A stretch of DNA of 64,000 nt, taken from NCBI RefSeq assembly GCF_027941955.1, contig NZ_CP115960.1, positions 3,116,501 through 3,180,500 on the forward strand, read 5' to 3'. Positions 17,964 to 28,175 of the stretch are shown here, in pieces. The position numbers were made by a program, and so were the translations under genes. The notes beneath the pieces were generated by a model that worked only from the letters and a program-made list of their open reading frames with translations, ran no database searches and was not told the origin of the DNA. The stretch's first letter is position 1. Each line of letters starts with the position of its first letter. The stretch comes from Sphingomonas sp. 7/4-4. Lineage in GTDB: Bacteria > Pseudomonadota > Alphaproteobacteria > Sphingomonadales > Sphingomonadaceae.

Positions 17964-19796
17964 ATGCATTTCGATGTCATCGTGATCGGCGGGGGCCATG
18001 CCGGCACCGAGGCTGTGGCTGCGTCCGCACGCCGTGGCGCGCGGACAGCATTGCTGAGCTTCGATCTAACGAAGCTCGGTGCGATGTCGTGCAATCCGGC
18101 AATTGGCGGGCTTGGCAAGGGGCATCTTGTCCGCGAAGTCGATGCGTTCGACGGGCTGATTGCGCGCGCGGCCGACGCTGCCGGCATCCATTATCGGATG
18201 CTCAATCGCAGCAAGGGCACTGCGGTGCAGGGGCCGCGCGTCCAGGCCGATCGCGTACGCTACGCCGCGGCGATCCAGGCGATGCTCAAGGCACAGCCCA
18301 ATCTGGCATTGATCGAGGGAGAGGCGGACGCGCTCGAACTCGCCGGTGGCCGAATCACCGGCGTGCGCCTTGCCGACGGCACCCTGCTCGCGGGCAACGC
18401 AGTGGTGCTCGCAACCGGCACATTTCTTGGCGGGCGAATCTATCGGGGTGAGGAGCGCGAGTTTGGAGGACGCGTAGGGGAGGCGTCGGCCACGCGGCTG
18501 GCCGAACAGCTCCGGGCATTGGCGCTTCCCATGGCGCGTCTCAAGACCGGTACGCCGCCGCGCCTAGACGGCCGTACGATCGATTGGGCGCGCGTCGCCG
18601 AACAGCCCTCGGACGACGATCCCTGGACGATGTCGCCGATTACCGCGAGCCGCGCACTGCCACAGCTGCATTGCGGCGTGACGCGCACCACCGAGGCGAC
18701 TCACGACGCGATACGCAGTGGCCTCAGCCGCTCGCCGCTATTCACCGGCGCGATCGATGCGCAGGGGCCGCGTTACTGTCCCTCGATCGAGGATAAGATC
18801 CACCGCTTCGGTGATCGCGACGGCCATCAGATCTTCCTCGAACCCGAGGGGCTCGACACACCTCTGATCTATCCCAATGGCATGTCGACTTCGCTGCCGG
18901 TTGATGTCCAGGAGGCGATGGTTACATCGATACCAGGACTGGAGCGCACGCGCATCGTCACGCCCGGTTATGCAGTCGAATATGATTATATCGATCCCCG
19001 CGCGCTCGACGCGACTCTAGGATTGCCGAATATTCCTGGTCTCTACTTCGCGGGCCAGATCAACGGCACCACTGGATATGAGGAGGCAGCAGGGCAGGGC
19101 CTCGTCGCCGGGATAAACGCCGCAGCGCACGCCAGAAAGCTCGAGCCGCTGATCCTCGATCGCGCGACTTCCTATCTCGGGGTGATGGTCGACGACCTCG
19201 TCCTGCAAGGCGTCACCGAGCCTTATCGAATGCTCACTGCACGAGCCGAATTCCGTCTTCGCCTGCGCGCTGACAATGCCGAAACCCGGCTAGGGCAAAT
19301 TGCGCATGATCTCGGGGTATTGGGTAGCGAGCGGACTACGCGTCACATGGCGCGTTGCGAAGCGCGTGAGGCGCTGGAGGAATTGTTCGCCGTACCGCTG
19401 ACGGCTTCGGCGGTTTATGCCAAGGGCGCGCCCGTTGGTCTCGATGGCGCACGGCGATCGGCAAAGGAATGGCTTCGTTTCCCCGGCGTCGAGGTTGCCC
19501 ATGTCGCTGAAGACTTGGGTGCCGACGGGCAACTTCTTGACGAGTTTGTCGAGGACGCTCGCTATGCTCCTTATCTTGAGCGGCAGCAGGCAGAGGTGGA
19601 GCAGCTTCGCGCCAATGATAATGTCCGCCTGAACGCCGATTTGAATTTCGCCGCCATTCCGGGGCTCTCCAACGAAATGGTCGAGAAGCTGACTTCCGCC
19701 CGTCCGGAAACGCTCGGTGCGGCTTCGCGTATTCGCGGCATCACACCGGCGGCGCTATCTGCGATTCTGCTTCACGCCCGGAAATCCGCAGCGTGA
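17964..19796 (+). CDS. mnmG: tRNA uridine-5-carboxymethylaminomethyl modification enzyme MnmG
   Basis: A 610-residue FAD protein, the partner of MnmE. The dinucleotide fold is at residues 6-12 (IGGGHAG), followed by the MnmG signature [13 protein letters not shown] (~46-58), [10 protein letters not shown] (~195) and [15 protein letters not shown] (~340). The C-terminal helical domain that contacts MnmE is complete. Start ATG 17964; the stop overlaps the rsmG start (GTGA). A parS site lies directly upstream. Confidence 0.96.
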   Translation: MHFDVIVIGGGHAGTEAVAASARRGARTALLSFDLTKLGAMSCNPAIGGLGKGHLVREVDAFDGLIARAADAAGIHYRMLNRSKGTAVQGPRVQADRVRYAAAIQAMLKAQPNLALIEGEADALELAGGRITGVRLADGTLLAGNAVVLATGTFLGGRIYRGEEREFGGRVGEASATRLAEQLRALALPMARLKTGTPPRLDGRTIDWARVAEQPSDDDPWTMSPITASRALPQLHCGVTRTTEATHDAIRSGLSRSPLFTGAIDAQGPRYCPSIEDKIHRFGDRDGHQIFLEPEGLDTPLIYPNGMSTSLPVDVQEAMVTSIPGLERTRIVTPGYAVEYDYIDPRALDATLGLPNIPGLYFAGQINGTTGYEEAAGQGLVAGINAAAHARKLEPLILDRATSYLGVMVDDLVLQGVTEPYRMLTARAEFRLRLRADNAETRLGQIAHDLGVLGSERTTRHMARCEAREALEELFAVPLTASAVYAKGAPVGLDGARRSAKEWLRFPGVEVAHVAEDLGADGQLLDEFVEDARYAPYLERQQAEVEQLRANDNVRLNADLNFAAIPGLSNEMVEKLTSARPETLGAASRIRGITPAALSAILLHARKSAA

Positions 19797-20413
19797 CGGA
19801 AGACGAAGCTGGTGCCTGGATTCGAGAGCGTTTCGGTGTTTCACGTGAAACGCAGCTCGATCACTACGCGGCACTTTTGCGCGCCGAGGCCGCAAATCAG
19901 AACCTGATCGCGGCGTCCACACTCGACACACTCTGGGCTCGGCATTTCGTCGATTCGGCGCAGCTGGTTCCTCTCGCGAGCGACGCATCACGTGGAACGT
20001 GGCTGGATGTTGGCAGCGGAGCCGGGCTTCCCGGACTCGTCGCTGCCATCTTGCTCGACCGCCCGGTAGTGCTCGTCGAACCCCGCACGCGACGCGTCGA
20101 GTTTTTGCGGCACGTAGTTTCGGAACTCAGGTTGCCGCGCGTCACGGTGCAGCAGAGCAAGGTGGAGAGCTATCGTCCAACGAATCGCGCAGCGATCGTC
20201 TCTGCTCGTGCGGTGGCAGAACTCTCGCAACTGCTCGCGTCCACAGCACATTGCACAGATTCGTCCACAATCTGGTTGCTGCCCAAGGGCCAAAACGCCC
20301 AATCAGAGGTGGTAGCCGCGCAGACGAAATGGCAAGGTGTGTTCCACGTGGAACCAAGCATCACACAGCCGGATTCCGGTATCGTGGTGGCCCGAGGGGT
20401 GCGGCCCAGATGA
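19793..20413 (+). CDS. rsmG: 16S rRNA (guanine-527-N7)-methyltransferase RsmG
   Basis: A 206-residue SAM-dependent methyltransferase of 16S rRNA G527. The SAM site is [12 protein letters not shown] (~residue 66). The start is GTG at 19793, overlapping the mnmG stop. Two protein segments are coded over parS sites: GVSRET near the N-terminus (19837-19852) and VFHVEPS near the C-terminus (20340-20355). Its stop overlaps the parA ATG. Confidence 0.95.
   Translation: MTEDEAGAWIRERFGVSRETQLDHYAALLRAEAANQNLIAASTLDTLWARHFVDSAQLVPLASDASRGTWLDVGSGAGLPGLVAAILLDRPVVLVEPRTRRVEFLRHVVSELRLPRVTVQQSKVESYRPTNRAAIVSARAVAELSQLLASTAHCTDSSTIWLLPKGQNAQSEVVAAQTKWQGVFHVEPSITQPDSGIVVARGVRPR
19837..19852. promoter_or_regulatory. 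parS centromere site 2 (inside rsmG)
   Basis: TGTTTCACGTGAAACG, a perfect palindrome over its central 14 bases, identical to the classic bacterial parS core. It codes for part of the conserved VSRET segment of RsmG. Confidence 0.9.
19985..19998. promoter_or_regulatory. Degenerate parS half-site (inside rsmG)
   Basis: GCATCACGTGGAAC matches the right half of parS perfectly and the left half poorly (three mismatches). Possibly a weak ParB site. Confidence 0.35.
20340..20355. promoter_or_regulatory. parS centromere site 3 (inside the rsmG 3' end)
   Basis: TGTTCCACGTGGAACC with a perfect 14-bp palindrome, 55 bases before the parA start; it codes for FHVEP of RsmG. Confidence 0.85.
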
Positions 20414-21192
20414 TCTGCATAGCGATCGCCAATCAGAAAGGCGGGGTGGGCAAGACCACTACCGCGATCAATGTCGGCACCGCGCTCGCCGCGACCGGCA
20501 AACGCGTCCTGCTGATCGATCTCGATCCGCAGGGTAATGCTTCGACGGGACTTGGCATCGGCCGCGCCGATCGCGCGCAGTCGAGCTACGACTTGCTCGT
20601 AAGTGCGCTCGACCTTGAGCAGGTCGCCATCGCCACCAAGGTGCCGCGGCTCGATATCGTGCCCGCCACGCAGGACCTGTCCGGGGCAGAGATCGAGCTG
20701 ATCGAGTTCGAGGCGCGCACGCATCGCCTCGATGCAGCGATCAGCCGCCATGCCGCGCAGCGCTGGGACGTGGTGCTGATCGATTGCCCGCCTTCGCTCG
20801 GGCTGCTGACGATCAACGCGATGGTCGCCGCGCACGCGCTCCTCGTGCCGCTGCAATGCGAGTTCTTCGCGCTCGAGGGGCTGAGCCAGTTGCTCAGCAC
20901 GATCGATCGCATCCGCAGCCGCTTCAATCCCGGCCTGTCGATCCTCGGCGTCGCGCTCACCATGTACGATCGTCGCAACCGGCTGACCGACCAGGTGGCC
21001 GATGATGTCCGCGCGGTGCTCGGCAAGGTGGTGTTCGAGACGGTGATCCCGCGCAACGTCCGCCTGTCCGAAGCGCCGAGTCACGGTATGCCGGCATTGA
21101 TCTACGACTATCGCTGCGCCGGCTCCGAGGCGTATATCGCGCTAGCCCGCGAAGTGATCGAGCGTCTGCCCAAGCTCAGGAAGGCCGCATGA
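20410..21192 (+). CDS. parA: Chromosome partitioning ATPase ParA (Soj)
   Basis: A 260-residue deviant Walker ATPase driving segregation of the ParB-parS complex. The deviant Walker A KGGVGKTTT lies at residues 10-18, LIDLDPQGNAST follows, and Walker B is VVLIDCPPSL. ATG 20410 overlaps the rsmG stop (ATGA). The longer frame reaching back into rsmG is a shadow. The stop overlaps the parB ATG. Confidence 0.96.
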   Translation: MICIAIANQKGGVGKTTTAINVGTALAATGKRVLLIDLDPQGNASTGLGIGRADRAQSSYDLLVSALDLEQVAIATKVPRLDIVPATQDLSGAEIELIEFEARTHRLDAAISRHAAQRWDVVLIDCPPSLGLLTINAMVAAHALLVPLQCEFFALEGLSQLLSTIDRIRSRFNPGLSILGVALTMYDRRNRLTDQVADDVRAVLGKVVFETVIPRNVRLSEAPSHGMPALIYDYRCAGSEAYIALAREVIERLPKLRKAA

Positions 21193-22075
21193 CCGAACCC
21201 GCTCCCCGCAAACACGGCCTAGGTCGCGGCCTCAGCGCCTTGTTGGGTGATTCAGTCCCCGAGGCGCCGATCTCCGGCGCGGCGGAGACGAGCAGCACCC
21301 CCGGGCTGCGCACACTGCCGGTCAGCGCGATGGCGCCGCATCCCGGGCAGCCGCGCCGTCATTTCGACGAGGCCGCACTCGACGATCTCGCCGAATCGAT
21401 CGCGGCGCGCGGGCTGATCCAGCCGATCGTCGTCCGCCCGCACGGCCACAGCTATCAGATCGTCGCTGGCGAGCGTCGCTGGCGCGCCGCACAGCGCGCC
21501 CGGCTCCACGAAGTCCCTGTCATCGTCCGCGAGCTCACCGATGCCGAGACGATGGAAATCGCGCTGGTCGAAAATATCCAGCGCGAGGATCTCAATGCGA
21601 TCGAAGAGGCCGAGGCTTATGCCAGGCTGATCGGCGAGTTCGGCCATACGCAGGAAGCGCTCGGCCGGCTTGTGCACAAATCGCGCAGTCATGTCGCCAA
21701 CCTGTTGAGATTGCTGGACCTTCCCCAGCCGGTCCGTCAGATGGTGGTCGAAGGCCTGATCGAGATGGGCCATGCCCGTGCCCTGATCGGCGCTCCCGAT
21801 GCCGAGCGCCTCGCGCGCATCGTCGCCGAAAAGGGCCTGTCGGTCCGCGAGACCGAGAAGCTCGCGCGCGATGCCAAGCCGCCGTCGAAGCGCAGGAGTG
21901 GGGAGGGGCGTTCCGGGATGCGGATATCCAGGCGCTCGAACGCCAGCTCGGCGACGTCCTCGGCCTCAACGTCAAGATCGCGCATGGTGCGAGGGGCGGC
22001 AGCCTCACACTCGCTTATTCGACGCTCGATCAGCTCGACATGGTCTGCCAGCGGCTCACCGGCGAGCGTATCTAG
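21189..22075 (+). CDS. parB: Chromosome partitioning protein ParB (one frameshift near 21905)
   Basis: ParB, a CTP-dependent clamp loading at parS. The N-terminal basic segment includes RGLSALLGD (ParA-stimulating region). The CTPase domain has GERRWRAAQRA and ENIQREDLNAIEEA. The helix-turn-helix follows (THTQEALGRLVHKSRSHVANL read from HTQEAL). The frame is lost at a G run at 21905-21908; adding one G restores the C-terminal dimerisation domain, ending DMVCQRLTGERI at TAG 22075. It ends 4 bases inside the convergent holA. Confidence 0.92.
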
Positions 22076-23088
22076 CCCCGCGCCCGTGCCGCGGCGCGGG
22101 CAATAGCAGCGCATTCGGCCTCGGCGAGTACTTCCCCGGCGCTTCCCGAATGCATCAATGCGCGTTCGGCCTGGCGGACGCGGTCGATCGCGCGGGCGAT
22201 CTGGCCCGCGTTCCAGCGCCGCAGTGCCCGCCCCGTCGCTGCCTTCTCGCGGAAGAAAACGCGATGTTTCTCAAGCACTTCATCAACGCTCGCGCCCTTG
22301 TCCATATCGCCGCGCAGCTCGGCCAGCGTCATCAACCGCCGCGCGAGCTGGCGCAGCAGCGGAATTGCAGTGCCGTCGCCCAGTTGCGCGAGCTCGGTGC
22401 CGACTTCGGCGACGCGCCCGTCGAGCACTGCCTCGATCGCGTGAAACAGTTCGGTATCCCCCAAATCGGCACCGATCGCGTCGAGCGCCGCCCCGTCGGC
22501 GTCGCGCGGCCGATCGGGCGCGGCGTCGAGGAACAGCGCCAGCTTCTCGATCTCGCGTGACAGGATCGCGCGGTCGCCCCCGGTTGCCGCTGCCATCCGC
22601 TGCGGCACGTCGCCGGTGAGACGCAGGCCGTGCTCGCGTGCGACGGTCGTCGCCAGCCGCGCCGCGTCGATCCCCTCGGGCACATAGCAGGCGAAGGTGA
22701 GCGCAGTGGGCGCCGCGATCGCGGTCTTGACCAATTTGCCGCTGGCCTTGAGCCCCGGTCCGATCGCAATCACCGGATTGCCGGCTTGCTCGGCGCCCAG
22801 CAGCAGCGCGACTGCCTCGCCGGCGCCTTCTTCCACGCCGGTGATCCGCACATAGCGCACGCCTCCGAACAGCGACATCGACGCTGCCTCGTCGGCGAGC
22901 CGCCCAGGCTGTTCGCGCAGAGCCTTCATGTCGAGATCGACGCGCTCGACTTCCGGCCCCAGCGCGCGTGCCAGCCGTTCGGCGAGCTCGGCCGCGCCCG
23001 ATTCGTCGGGCCCGTGGAACAGATAGAGACGCGTCGCCGGATTGGGCTTGTCGACGGCGGCGCGGATCTGCGCCGCGCTGGCCTTCAT
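22072..23088 (-). CDS. holA: DNA polymerase III delta subunit
   Basis: A 338-residue clamp-loader subunit that opens the sliding clamp. The N-terminal region LYLFHGPDESGAAELAERLA, the basic/acidic middle and the C-terminal collar helices (RRWNAGQIARAIDRVRQAERALM) fit HolA. It lies after lptE and leuS on the minus strand with 4-base overlaps, the order seen in many alphaproteobacteria. Confidence 0.93.
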   Translation of the reverse strand: MKASAAQIRAAVDKPNPATRLYLFHGPDESGAAELAERLARALGPEVERVDLDMKALREQPGRLADEAASMSLFGGVRYVRITGVEEGAGEAVALLLGAEQAGNPVIAIGPGLKASGKLVKTAIAAPTALTFACYVPEGIDAARLATTVAREHGLRLTGDVPQRMAAATGGDRAILSREIEKLALFLDAAPDRPRDADGAALDAIGADLGDTELFHAIEAVLDGRVAEVGTELAQLGDGTAIPLLRQLARRLMTLAELRGDMDKGASVDEVLEKHRVFFREKAATGRALRRWNAGQIARAIDRVRQAERALMHSGSAGEVLAEAECAAIARAAARARG

Positions 23089-23615
23089 TGCCCCGAAGCG
23101 CCTGCGCTGGCGGGCGCCGTCGCCGGCTTGCCGCCCGATTGCGCGAAGCGTGCCACGCGCGCGACGATCTGATCGGCGACGATCCCCGAGAGCCGCTCGA
23201 GTGCGGTCTTCTCGGCCGCGATCGTCGCATATTCGGATCCGACCACGTCGATGCCCGCGTCCGACCCCGCCGTCGCGTCGAGCACGACGCCGCCGGTGGA
23301 GAGATCGACCAGCTGATAGCGCGCGCGCAGCGTCCGCCGCTCGCGCGCGACGCTGTCGTCGCTGCGTACGCCGAGTCCAGCGATCGAATCGTCGAGCTGC
23401 ACTTCGAGCCGATAACGTGGCGTCGTCTCACCCGCCTGCAGCCGGTCGCGCAGTGCGTTGGAGACCAGCCAGCCTGATTGGCCCTCGATCGGCGCAACCT
23501 GTACCGCTGCCAGCATGGTCTGCACCGGCCCGCCGGCCCCGCCGCTGTACAGCGGCTTGAGCCCGCAGCCCGAGAGCGCCAGCGCGCCTGCGCAGAGGAG
23601 CGCCGCGGCCCTCAT
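23085..23615 (-). CDS. lptE: LPS assembly lipoprotein LptE
   Basis: A 176-residue outer-membrane lipoprotein that plugs LptD and helps insert LPS. The lipobox is [12 protein letters not shown], with the acylated Cys at residue 17; GLKPLY is the usual alphaproteobacterial start of the mature protein. ATG 23615 overlaps the leuS stop. The longer open frame upstream is a leuS shadow. The C-terminal tail is Ala/Gly/Pro rich. Confidence 0.92.
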   Translation of the reverse strand: MRAAALLCAGALALSGCGLKPLYSGGAGGPVQTMLAAVQVAPIEGQSGWLVSNALRDRLQAGETTPRYRLEVQLDDSIAGLGVRSDDSVARERRTLRARYQLVDLSTGGVVLDATAGSDAGIDVVGSEYATIAAEKTALERLSGIVADQIVARVARFAQSGGKPATAPASAGASGQ

Positions 23616-26116
23616 GCGACGATGTTCACCAGTCGATCGGGAACGATGATCACTTTCCTCGGAGCCTTTCCTTCGAGCGACCGAACGATCTTCTCGGCGG
23701 CAAGTGCCGCCGCCTCGACGCTTTCCTTCGGCGCGCCCTTCGGCATTACCAGTGTATCGCGCAGCTTGCCATTCACCTGCACTGCGATCGTGACTTCGTC
23801 GTCGACGAGCAGCGCGGGATCCACGTCGGGCCACGGCGCGTCGGCGATCAGCCCGGCATTGCCCATCGCGGCCCAGGCCTCTTCGGCGAGGTGCGGTACC
23901 ATCGGTGCGACGATCCGGACGATCGTGCGGATCGTATTGGTCCGCGAGGCCGACGGCTGCGCCTTCTCGACTGCGTTGACCAGTTCGTAGAGCCGCGCGA
24001 CTGCCTTGTTGAAGGTCAGCGCCTCGATATCGCCGGCAACCCCCGCGATCGTGCGGTGCAGCCGCCGGTCGAGATCCTTGTCCTCGCCAGTTGCATCTTC
24101 CAGCCCGTCGAACAGCCGCCAGAGCCGCTGGACGAAGCGCCACGCGCCTTCGATGCCGTTCTCGCTCCATTCGAGATCGCGCTCGGGCGGACTGTCCGAA
24201 AGCATGAACCAGCGCACTGCGTCCGCACCGTATTGGTCAACGATCGGCTCGGGATCGACGGTGTTCTTCTTCGACTTGGACATCTTCTCGATGCGGCCGA
24301 TTTCGGCGACATCGCCCGACGCGATCTCGACTACGCCGGCGCTGTCCTTGCGAATCTCCTCGGGCGAGAGCCAGCGCCCGTCCTGTGCCCTGTAGGTCTC
24401 GTGCGTCACCATGCCTTGGGTGAAGAGCCCTGCGAAGGGCTCGGCGATGTCGAGCTTGCCGATATGCTGGAGCGCACGCGTAAAGAAGCGCGCGTAGAGC
24501 AAGTGCAGGATCGCATGCTCGACTCCGCCGATATACTGGCCGACCGGCAGCCATTGCTCGGCCACTGCCTTGTCGAACGGCTTGTCGCTGGGCTGACTGG
24601 CGAAGCGGATGAAATACCACGACGAATCGACGAAAGTATCGAGCGTGTCGGTCTCACGGCTGGCAGGAGAGTCACATTTCGGGCAATCGACCTGCTTCCA
24701 TGTCGGATGCCGGTCGAGCGGATTGCCGGGGACATCGAACGACACGTCCTCGGGCAGCACCACCGGAAGCTGCTCGCGCGGCACGCCCACCGGCCCGCAC
24801 GATTCTGCAATGGATGATCGGGATCGGCGTGCCCCAGTAACGCTGGCGGCTGACGCCCCAGTCGCGCAAGCGCCATACGGTCGTCCCGGTACCCCAGCCA
24901 CCTTCTTCCGCGCGCTGGATTACCGCGCGTTTGGCGTCGGCCACGTCCATGCCGTCGAGGAAGTGCGAATTCACCAGCGTGCCGGGGCCCGAATAGGCCT
25001 CGGCATCGTGGAATTCGGGCGCGGTTTTGTCTCCGTCGGAGACGACGCGGCGGATTCCCAAGCCATATTTGGTTGCGAACTCGAAATCGCGTTGGTCGTG
25101 TGCGGGCACGCCGAATACCGCGCCGGTGCCATAGTCCATCAGCACGAAGTTGGCGATATAGACCGGCAATTCCCAAGTAGTATCAAAGGGGTGTGCCGCA
25201 CGCAGCCCGGTATCGAGGCCCAGTTTCTCCTGTGTCTCGAGTTCGGCTGCGGTCGTGCCGCCCTGCTTGCAGCGCTCGATGAACGCCTGAACTTGCGGAT
25301 TGCCGGCGGCGAGCGCCTGCGCGATCGGATGGTCCGCCGCGATCGCGACGAAGCTCGATCCGAAGATCGTGTCGGGACGCGTCGTGAACACTTCGACGTC
25401 GCCGCCATCGCTAAGCGCGAACCGGAACCGCAGCCCCTCGCTCTTGCCGATCCAGTTCTCCTGCATCAGCTTGACCTTGTCCGGCCAATGCTCGAGCCCC
25501 TGGACACCGCTCAGCAACTCGTCGGCGAACTGCGTGATCTTCAGGAACCACTGGCTGAGCTTCTTGCGCTCGACCAATGCGCCCGAGCGCCAGCCGCGTC
25601 CGTCGATCACCTGTTCGTTGGCGAGCACGGTCATGTCGACCGGATCCCAGTTCACCGCCGATTCCTTGCGGTAAACCAGTCCGTTCTCGAAGAAATCAAG
25701 GAAGATCGCCTGCTCGTGCCCGTAATAATCGGGCTCGCAGGTTGCCAGCTCGCGCGTCCAGTCGAGCGCGAAGCCGAGCCGCTTGAGCTGCGCCTTCATC
25801 GTCGCGATGTTCTGGCGGGTCCAGCTGCCGGGATGGACCTTCTTTTCCATCGCGGCATTTTCCGCGGGCATGCCGAACGCGTCCCAGCCCATCGGATGGA
25901 GCACTTCCATGCCCTTCATCCGGCGGAAGCGCGCGAGCACGTCGCCCATCGTGTAGTTGCGCACATGTCCCATATGGATGCGCCCCGAAGGATAGGGGAA
26001 CATCTCGAGGACGAACGACTTTGGTTTGGGCGAATCGTCGCGGGCGGCGAAGGTGCGGCGTTCTTCCCACGCCTTCTGCCACGCCGCGTCCGCCTTCAGG
26101 GGTTGAAGCGCGACAA
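23612..26116 (-). CDS. leuS: Leucyl-tRNA synthetase (two frameshifts)
   Basis: LeuRS charges tRNA-Leu and is essential. The HIGH box is RIHMGHVRN and the KMSKS box is EKMSKSKKN. The editing domain lies between them. Two breaks: a C/G run at 26099-26102 (one base missing, near codon 6), and one extra base near 24803-24806 after PIPIIHC, beyond which the frame continues as [15 protein letters not shown]. Start TTG 26116 is chosen because it gives the family N-terminus ([12 protein letters not shown] after repair) and has AGGAAG eight bases upstream. The large antisense ORF over this gene is a shadow. Confidence 0.93.
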
Positions 26117-26162
26117 GTTACAAACTTCCTCTGGCGGGAGCGGCTACAAGCGCCGCGCCTTA

Positions 26163-26594
26163 TTAATTCGCGATGGCGGCCCGGCGCAGATCGCGGGCAC
26201 GAGTGAGGATGATGTCCTCGAGCTTCTGCACCGTCGCGGCCTGCACGGGGGCTGCGACCCACTGGCCGGTGCGATTCACTTCGCGCAGCGCTGCGACGCG
26301 GAGCGCATCGGCGCGCAGGTCCTGATCGAGCACGGTGACGGTCACCTTCATCCGCTCGGTCGGCGTGTTCGGGTTCACATACCAGTCGGTGACGATCACG
26401 CCGCCGTTCGAATCGGTCTGGAGCAGCGGCATGAAGCTCAGCGTGTCGAGGGTGGCGCGCCACAGATAGGAATTGACGCCGATCGTCGTCACCTTCGAAG
26501 CGGCAAGATCCGCCACGGGGCGCTTGCTGCCGCCGCACGCGGTGATCGAAAGAGCGAGCGACCCCAGGATCGCGGTGCGCAACAGGCGGTTCAT
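26163..26594 (-). CDS. DUF3576 lipoprotein
   Basis: A 143-residue lipoprotein of the DUF3576 family, of unknown function and commonly next to leuS in alphaproteobacteria. The signal ends in the lipobox LSITACGG. The domain core includes IGVNSYLWRATLDTL and DWYVNPNTPTERMKVTV. ATG 26594 gives a standard signal; the longer start at 26633 adds 13 unlikely residues. First gene of the leuS-lptE-holA unit. Confidence 0.88.
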   Translation of the reverse strand: MNRLLRTAILGSLALSITACGGSKRPVADLAASKVTTIGVNSYLWRATLDTLSFMPLLQTDSNGGVIVTDWYVNPNTPTERMKVTVTVLDQDLRADALRVAALREVNRTGQWVAAPVQAATVQKLEDIILTRARDLRRAAIAN

Positions 26595-26795
26595 CGACAC
26601 ATTCCTAAAGGCGAAAGGGAAAAGCGAAAGCATCTATAGGGGCTCGTGTGGCGGGAGCAAGGCGGCAGCGAACGGGCGAATCACCGGCAAAAGGGGTGAT
26701 TCGCTGCCGAATCTGTGGGCATCGGGCAACACTGGCACGAAATTTGAGCGGAAGGTGGAACCAAGCTTCCGAATCATGGTACGCACCTCCATATA

Positions 26796-26802
26796 AAAGG
26801 GG
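26796..26802 (+). promoter_or_regulatory. Ribosome binding site fixing the start at 26809
   Basis: AAAAGGGG abuts the ATG at 26803 with no spacer but lies 6-7 bases before a second ATG at 26809, so translation more likely begins at the second. Confidence 0.5.
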
Positions 26803-26808
26803 ATGAAA

Positions 26809-27528
26809 ATGCGTTTGGCACGTTGGACGACGTTGATGGGGCTGGGGGCGATCTGCGCCACCGGCGCTCTCGTCGCGCCGGCGCTCCAGGCAGAGGAAGG
26901 CCGCGGCGAGCGCGCTTATGTCAAACGGCCCACCACCGCGGTGCGCGGTGGCATCGGCACTTTCACGCCGGCCGCCGCCGATCCCAAGCTTGCCGCGATC
27001 CTCGCGCGCAGCGGCCTGCCCGAGAACAGCTTCCGCTTCACGCCGTCCGAATCGCGCCGCAGCAACCGCGCCGTCACCGTGGCGGTGCGCGCGCGTTCGA
27101 CTCGTACGGCGATCGCCGATCGCAGCCTGGTCGCTGCGGCCGCGCCGGTCAGCCTCGCGCCGATCGCCTATAATCTCGGCGTCTCGGTCGGCTGGAAGCG
27201 TTTCGCGGTCGCGGGCGACGTGACTCGCATCGAACTCGCCGCCCAGCCGGGCAGCACCGAACGCGCCAATCTCGGCGTCAGCTATACCGGCAGCCGTCTC
27301 ACTGGCCGCGTCCAGGCCGCCGCCGAGCGTCCGCTGGCCGACACGCCGGTGCTGATCGGCGACAAGCCCAGCTATTCGATCGACGTCGGCGGCAGCTATT
27401 CGCTGACCCGCAATCTCGATGTGACTGCGGGCGTGCGCTACAAGAGCGAGCAGGATCGCCTGCCGAAGATGACCGACAACCGCCGGGACAGCCAGGCGGT
27501 CTATGTGGGCACCGCCTTCCGCTTCTAA
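26809..27528 (+). CDS. Probable outer-membrane beta-barrel protein, unrecognised
   Basis: About 239 residues. A signal peptide (LGAICATGALVAPALQA, cleavage near residue 29) is followed by a basic Arg/Thr/Ser-rich stretch and then alternating strands such as YNLGVSVGWKRFAVAGDVTRI and ANLGVSYTGSRLTGRV. It ends VYVGTAFRF; a terminal Phe with alternating hydrophobics is the usual outer-membrane insertion signal. I recognise no specific family. It is a single gene, divergent from the DUF3576-leuS operon, with a palindromic repeat just after it. Confidence 0.7.
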   Translation: MRLARWTTLMGLGAICATGALVAPALQAEEGRGERAYVKRPTTAVRGGIGTFTPAAADPKLAAILARSGLPENSFRFTPSESRRSNRAVTVAVRARSTRTAIADRSLVAAAAPVSLAPIAYNLGVSVGWKRFAVAGDVTRIELAAQPGSTERANLGVSYTGSRLTGRVQAAAERPLADTPVLIGDKPSYSIDVGGSYSLTRNLDVTAGVRYKSEQDRLPKMTDNRRDSQAVYVGTAFRF

Positions 27529-27554
27529 GCGCTCGACGTATTATAACCTCCCTG

Positions 27555-27614
27555 TGCTCCGGCGAAGGCCGGAGCGCTGGCCGTTAGCGAGCAACGCTCC
27601 GGCCTTCGCCGGAG
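27555..27614. repeat. REP-like palindrome, GGCGAAGGCC family, copy 1
   Basis: The arms 27555-27575 and 27596-27614 are near-perfect inverted repeats built on CTCCGGCGAAGGCCGGAG, each arm itself partly palindromic. It lies in the 103-bp gap between two convergent genes. The same arms occur at 57918-57991. Confidence 0.8.
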
Positions 27615-27631
27615 AACAGAAGATTCAGGGC

Positions 27632-28153
27632 CTAATCTGCCCACGCATCAATCGCCGCCCAGCCGTAAATCCCCAAAGGCTGCAGGCTGGCGGCGCGCCG
27701 CGCATTGATCCCGCCAAGCGCAATGATCGGCACTGGCAACCCGCGAAGCATAAGTCCCAATCGGGACCGCCCCAGCGCCCGCGCCCCGGGATGCGATCGC
27801 GTCGCGAACACCGGCGACACGAATACAGCATCAGCTCCCGCCCGAATCGCCGTCACTGCCTCGCGCCGATCATGTGCCGGCCAGGTGCGCAGTCCATATC
27901 CGCGCTGGCCATGCACGCCATCCTCGCCGCGCCCGAGCCGCTCGGCACCGGCACGAATCAACACCAGCCCGCGCCGTCGTGCGGTCCTCGCTACCCTCGC
28001 GAACAGCGCCCGCCGATCGGCCAGTTCCAGCCCGTAATGCCGGAACACCACGCCGCCGCCCCGCGGCAATCGTTCGAGCGCCATCCATAAAGATTCACCC
28101 ATCCGCTCGTCGGTCATCAGCCACAGGTGCGGGAGAGGGTGGCGGGGTCGCAT
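27632..28153 (-). CDS. Thiamine-phosphate synthase / TenI-like protein
   Basis: About 173 residues with a TIM-barrel TMP-synthase fold. The family features are VFVSPVFATRSHPGA and ALGGINARRAASLQPLGIYGWAAI, the phosphate-binding end. The N-terminus (PHLWLMTDERMG) is also typical. It is shorter than ThiE, and the usual Mg/pyrophosphate residues are not clearly present, so it may be the TenI-like paralogue rather than a true synthase. No other thi genes are nearby. Start ATG 28153; divergent from yggS. Confidence 0.75.
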   Translation of the reverse strand: MRPRHPLPHLWLMTDERMGESLWMALERLPRGGGVVFRHYGLELADRRALFARVARTARRRGLVLIRAGAERLGRGEDGVHGQRGYGLRTWPAHDRREAVTAIRAGADAVFVSPVFATRSHPGARALGRSRLGLMLRGLPVPIIALGGINARRAASLQPLGIYGWAAIDAWAD

Positions 28154-28175
28154 CCGCCCGCCTATAGCGCGCCGC

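Noticed and set aside
24609-26639. 676-codon open frame antisense to leuS
   Set aside because: It mirrors the leuS codons in a high-GC genome, has no protein family character, and the opposite strand carries all LeuRS motifs.
26750-26790. EcfG-type general stress promoter (GGAAC) before the outer-membrane protein
   Set aside because: GGAAC is present near 26757, but no CGTT-like -10 follows at the right spacing.
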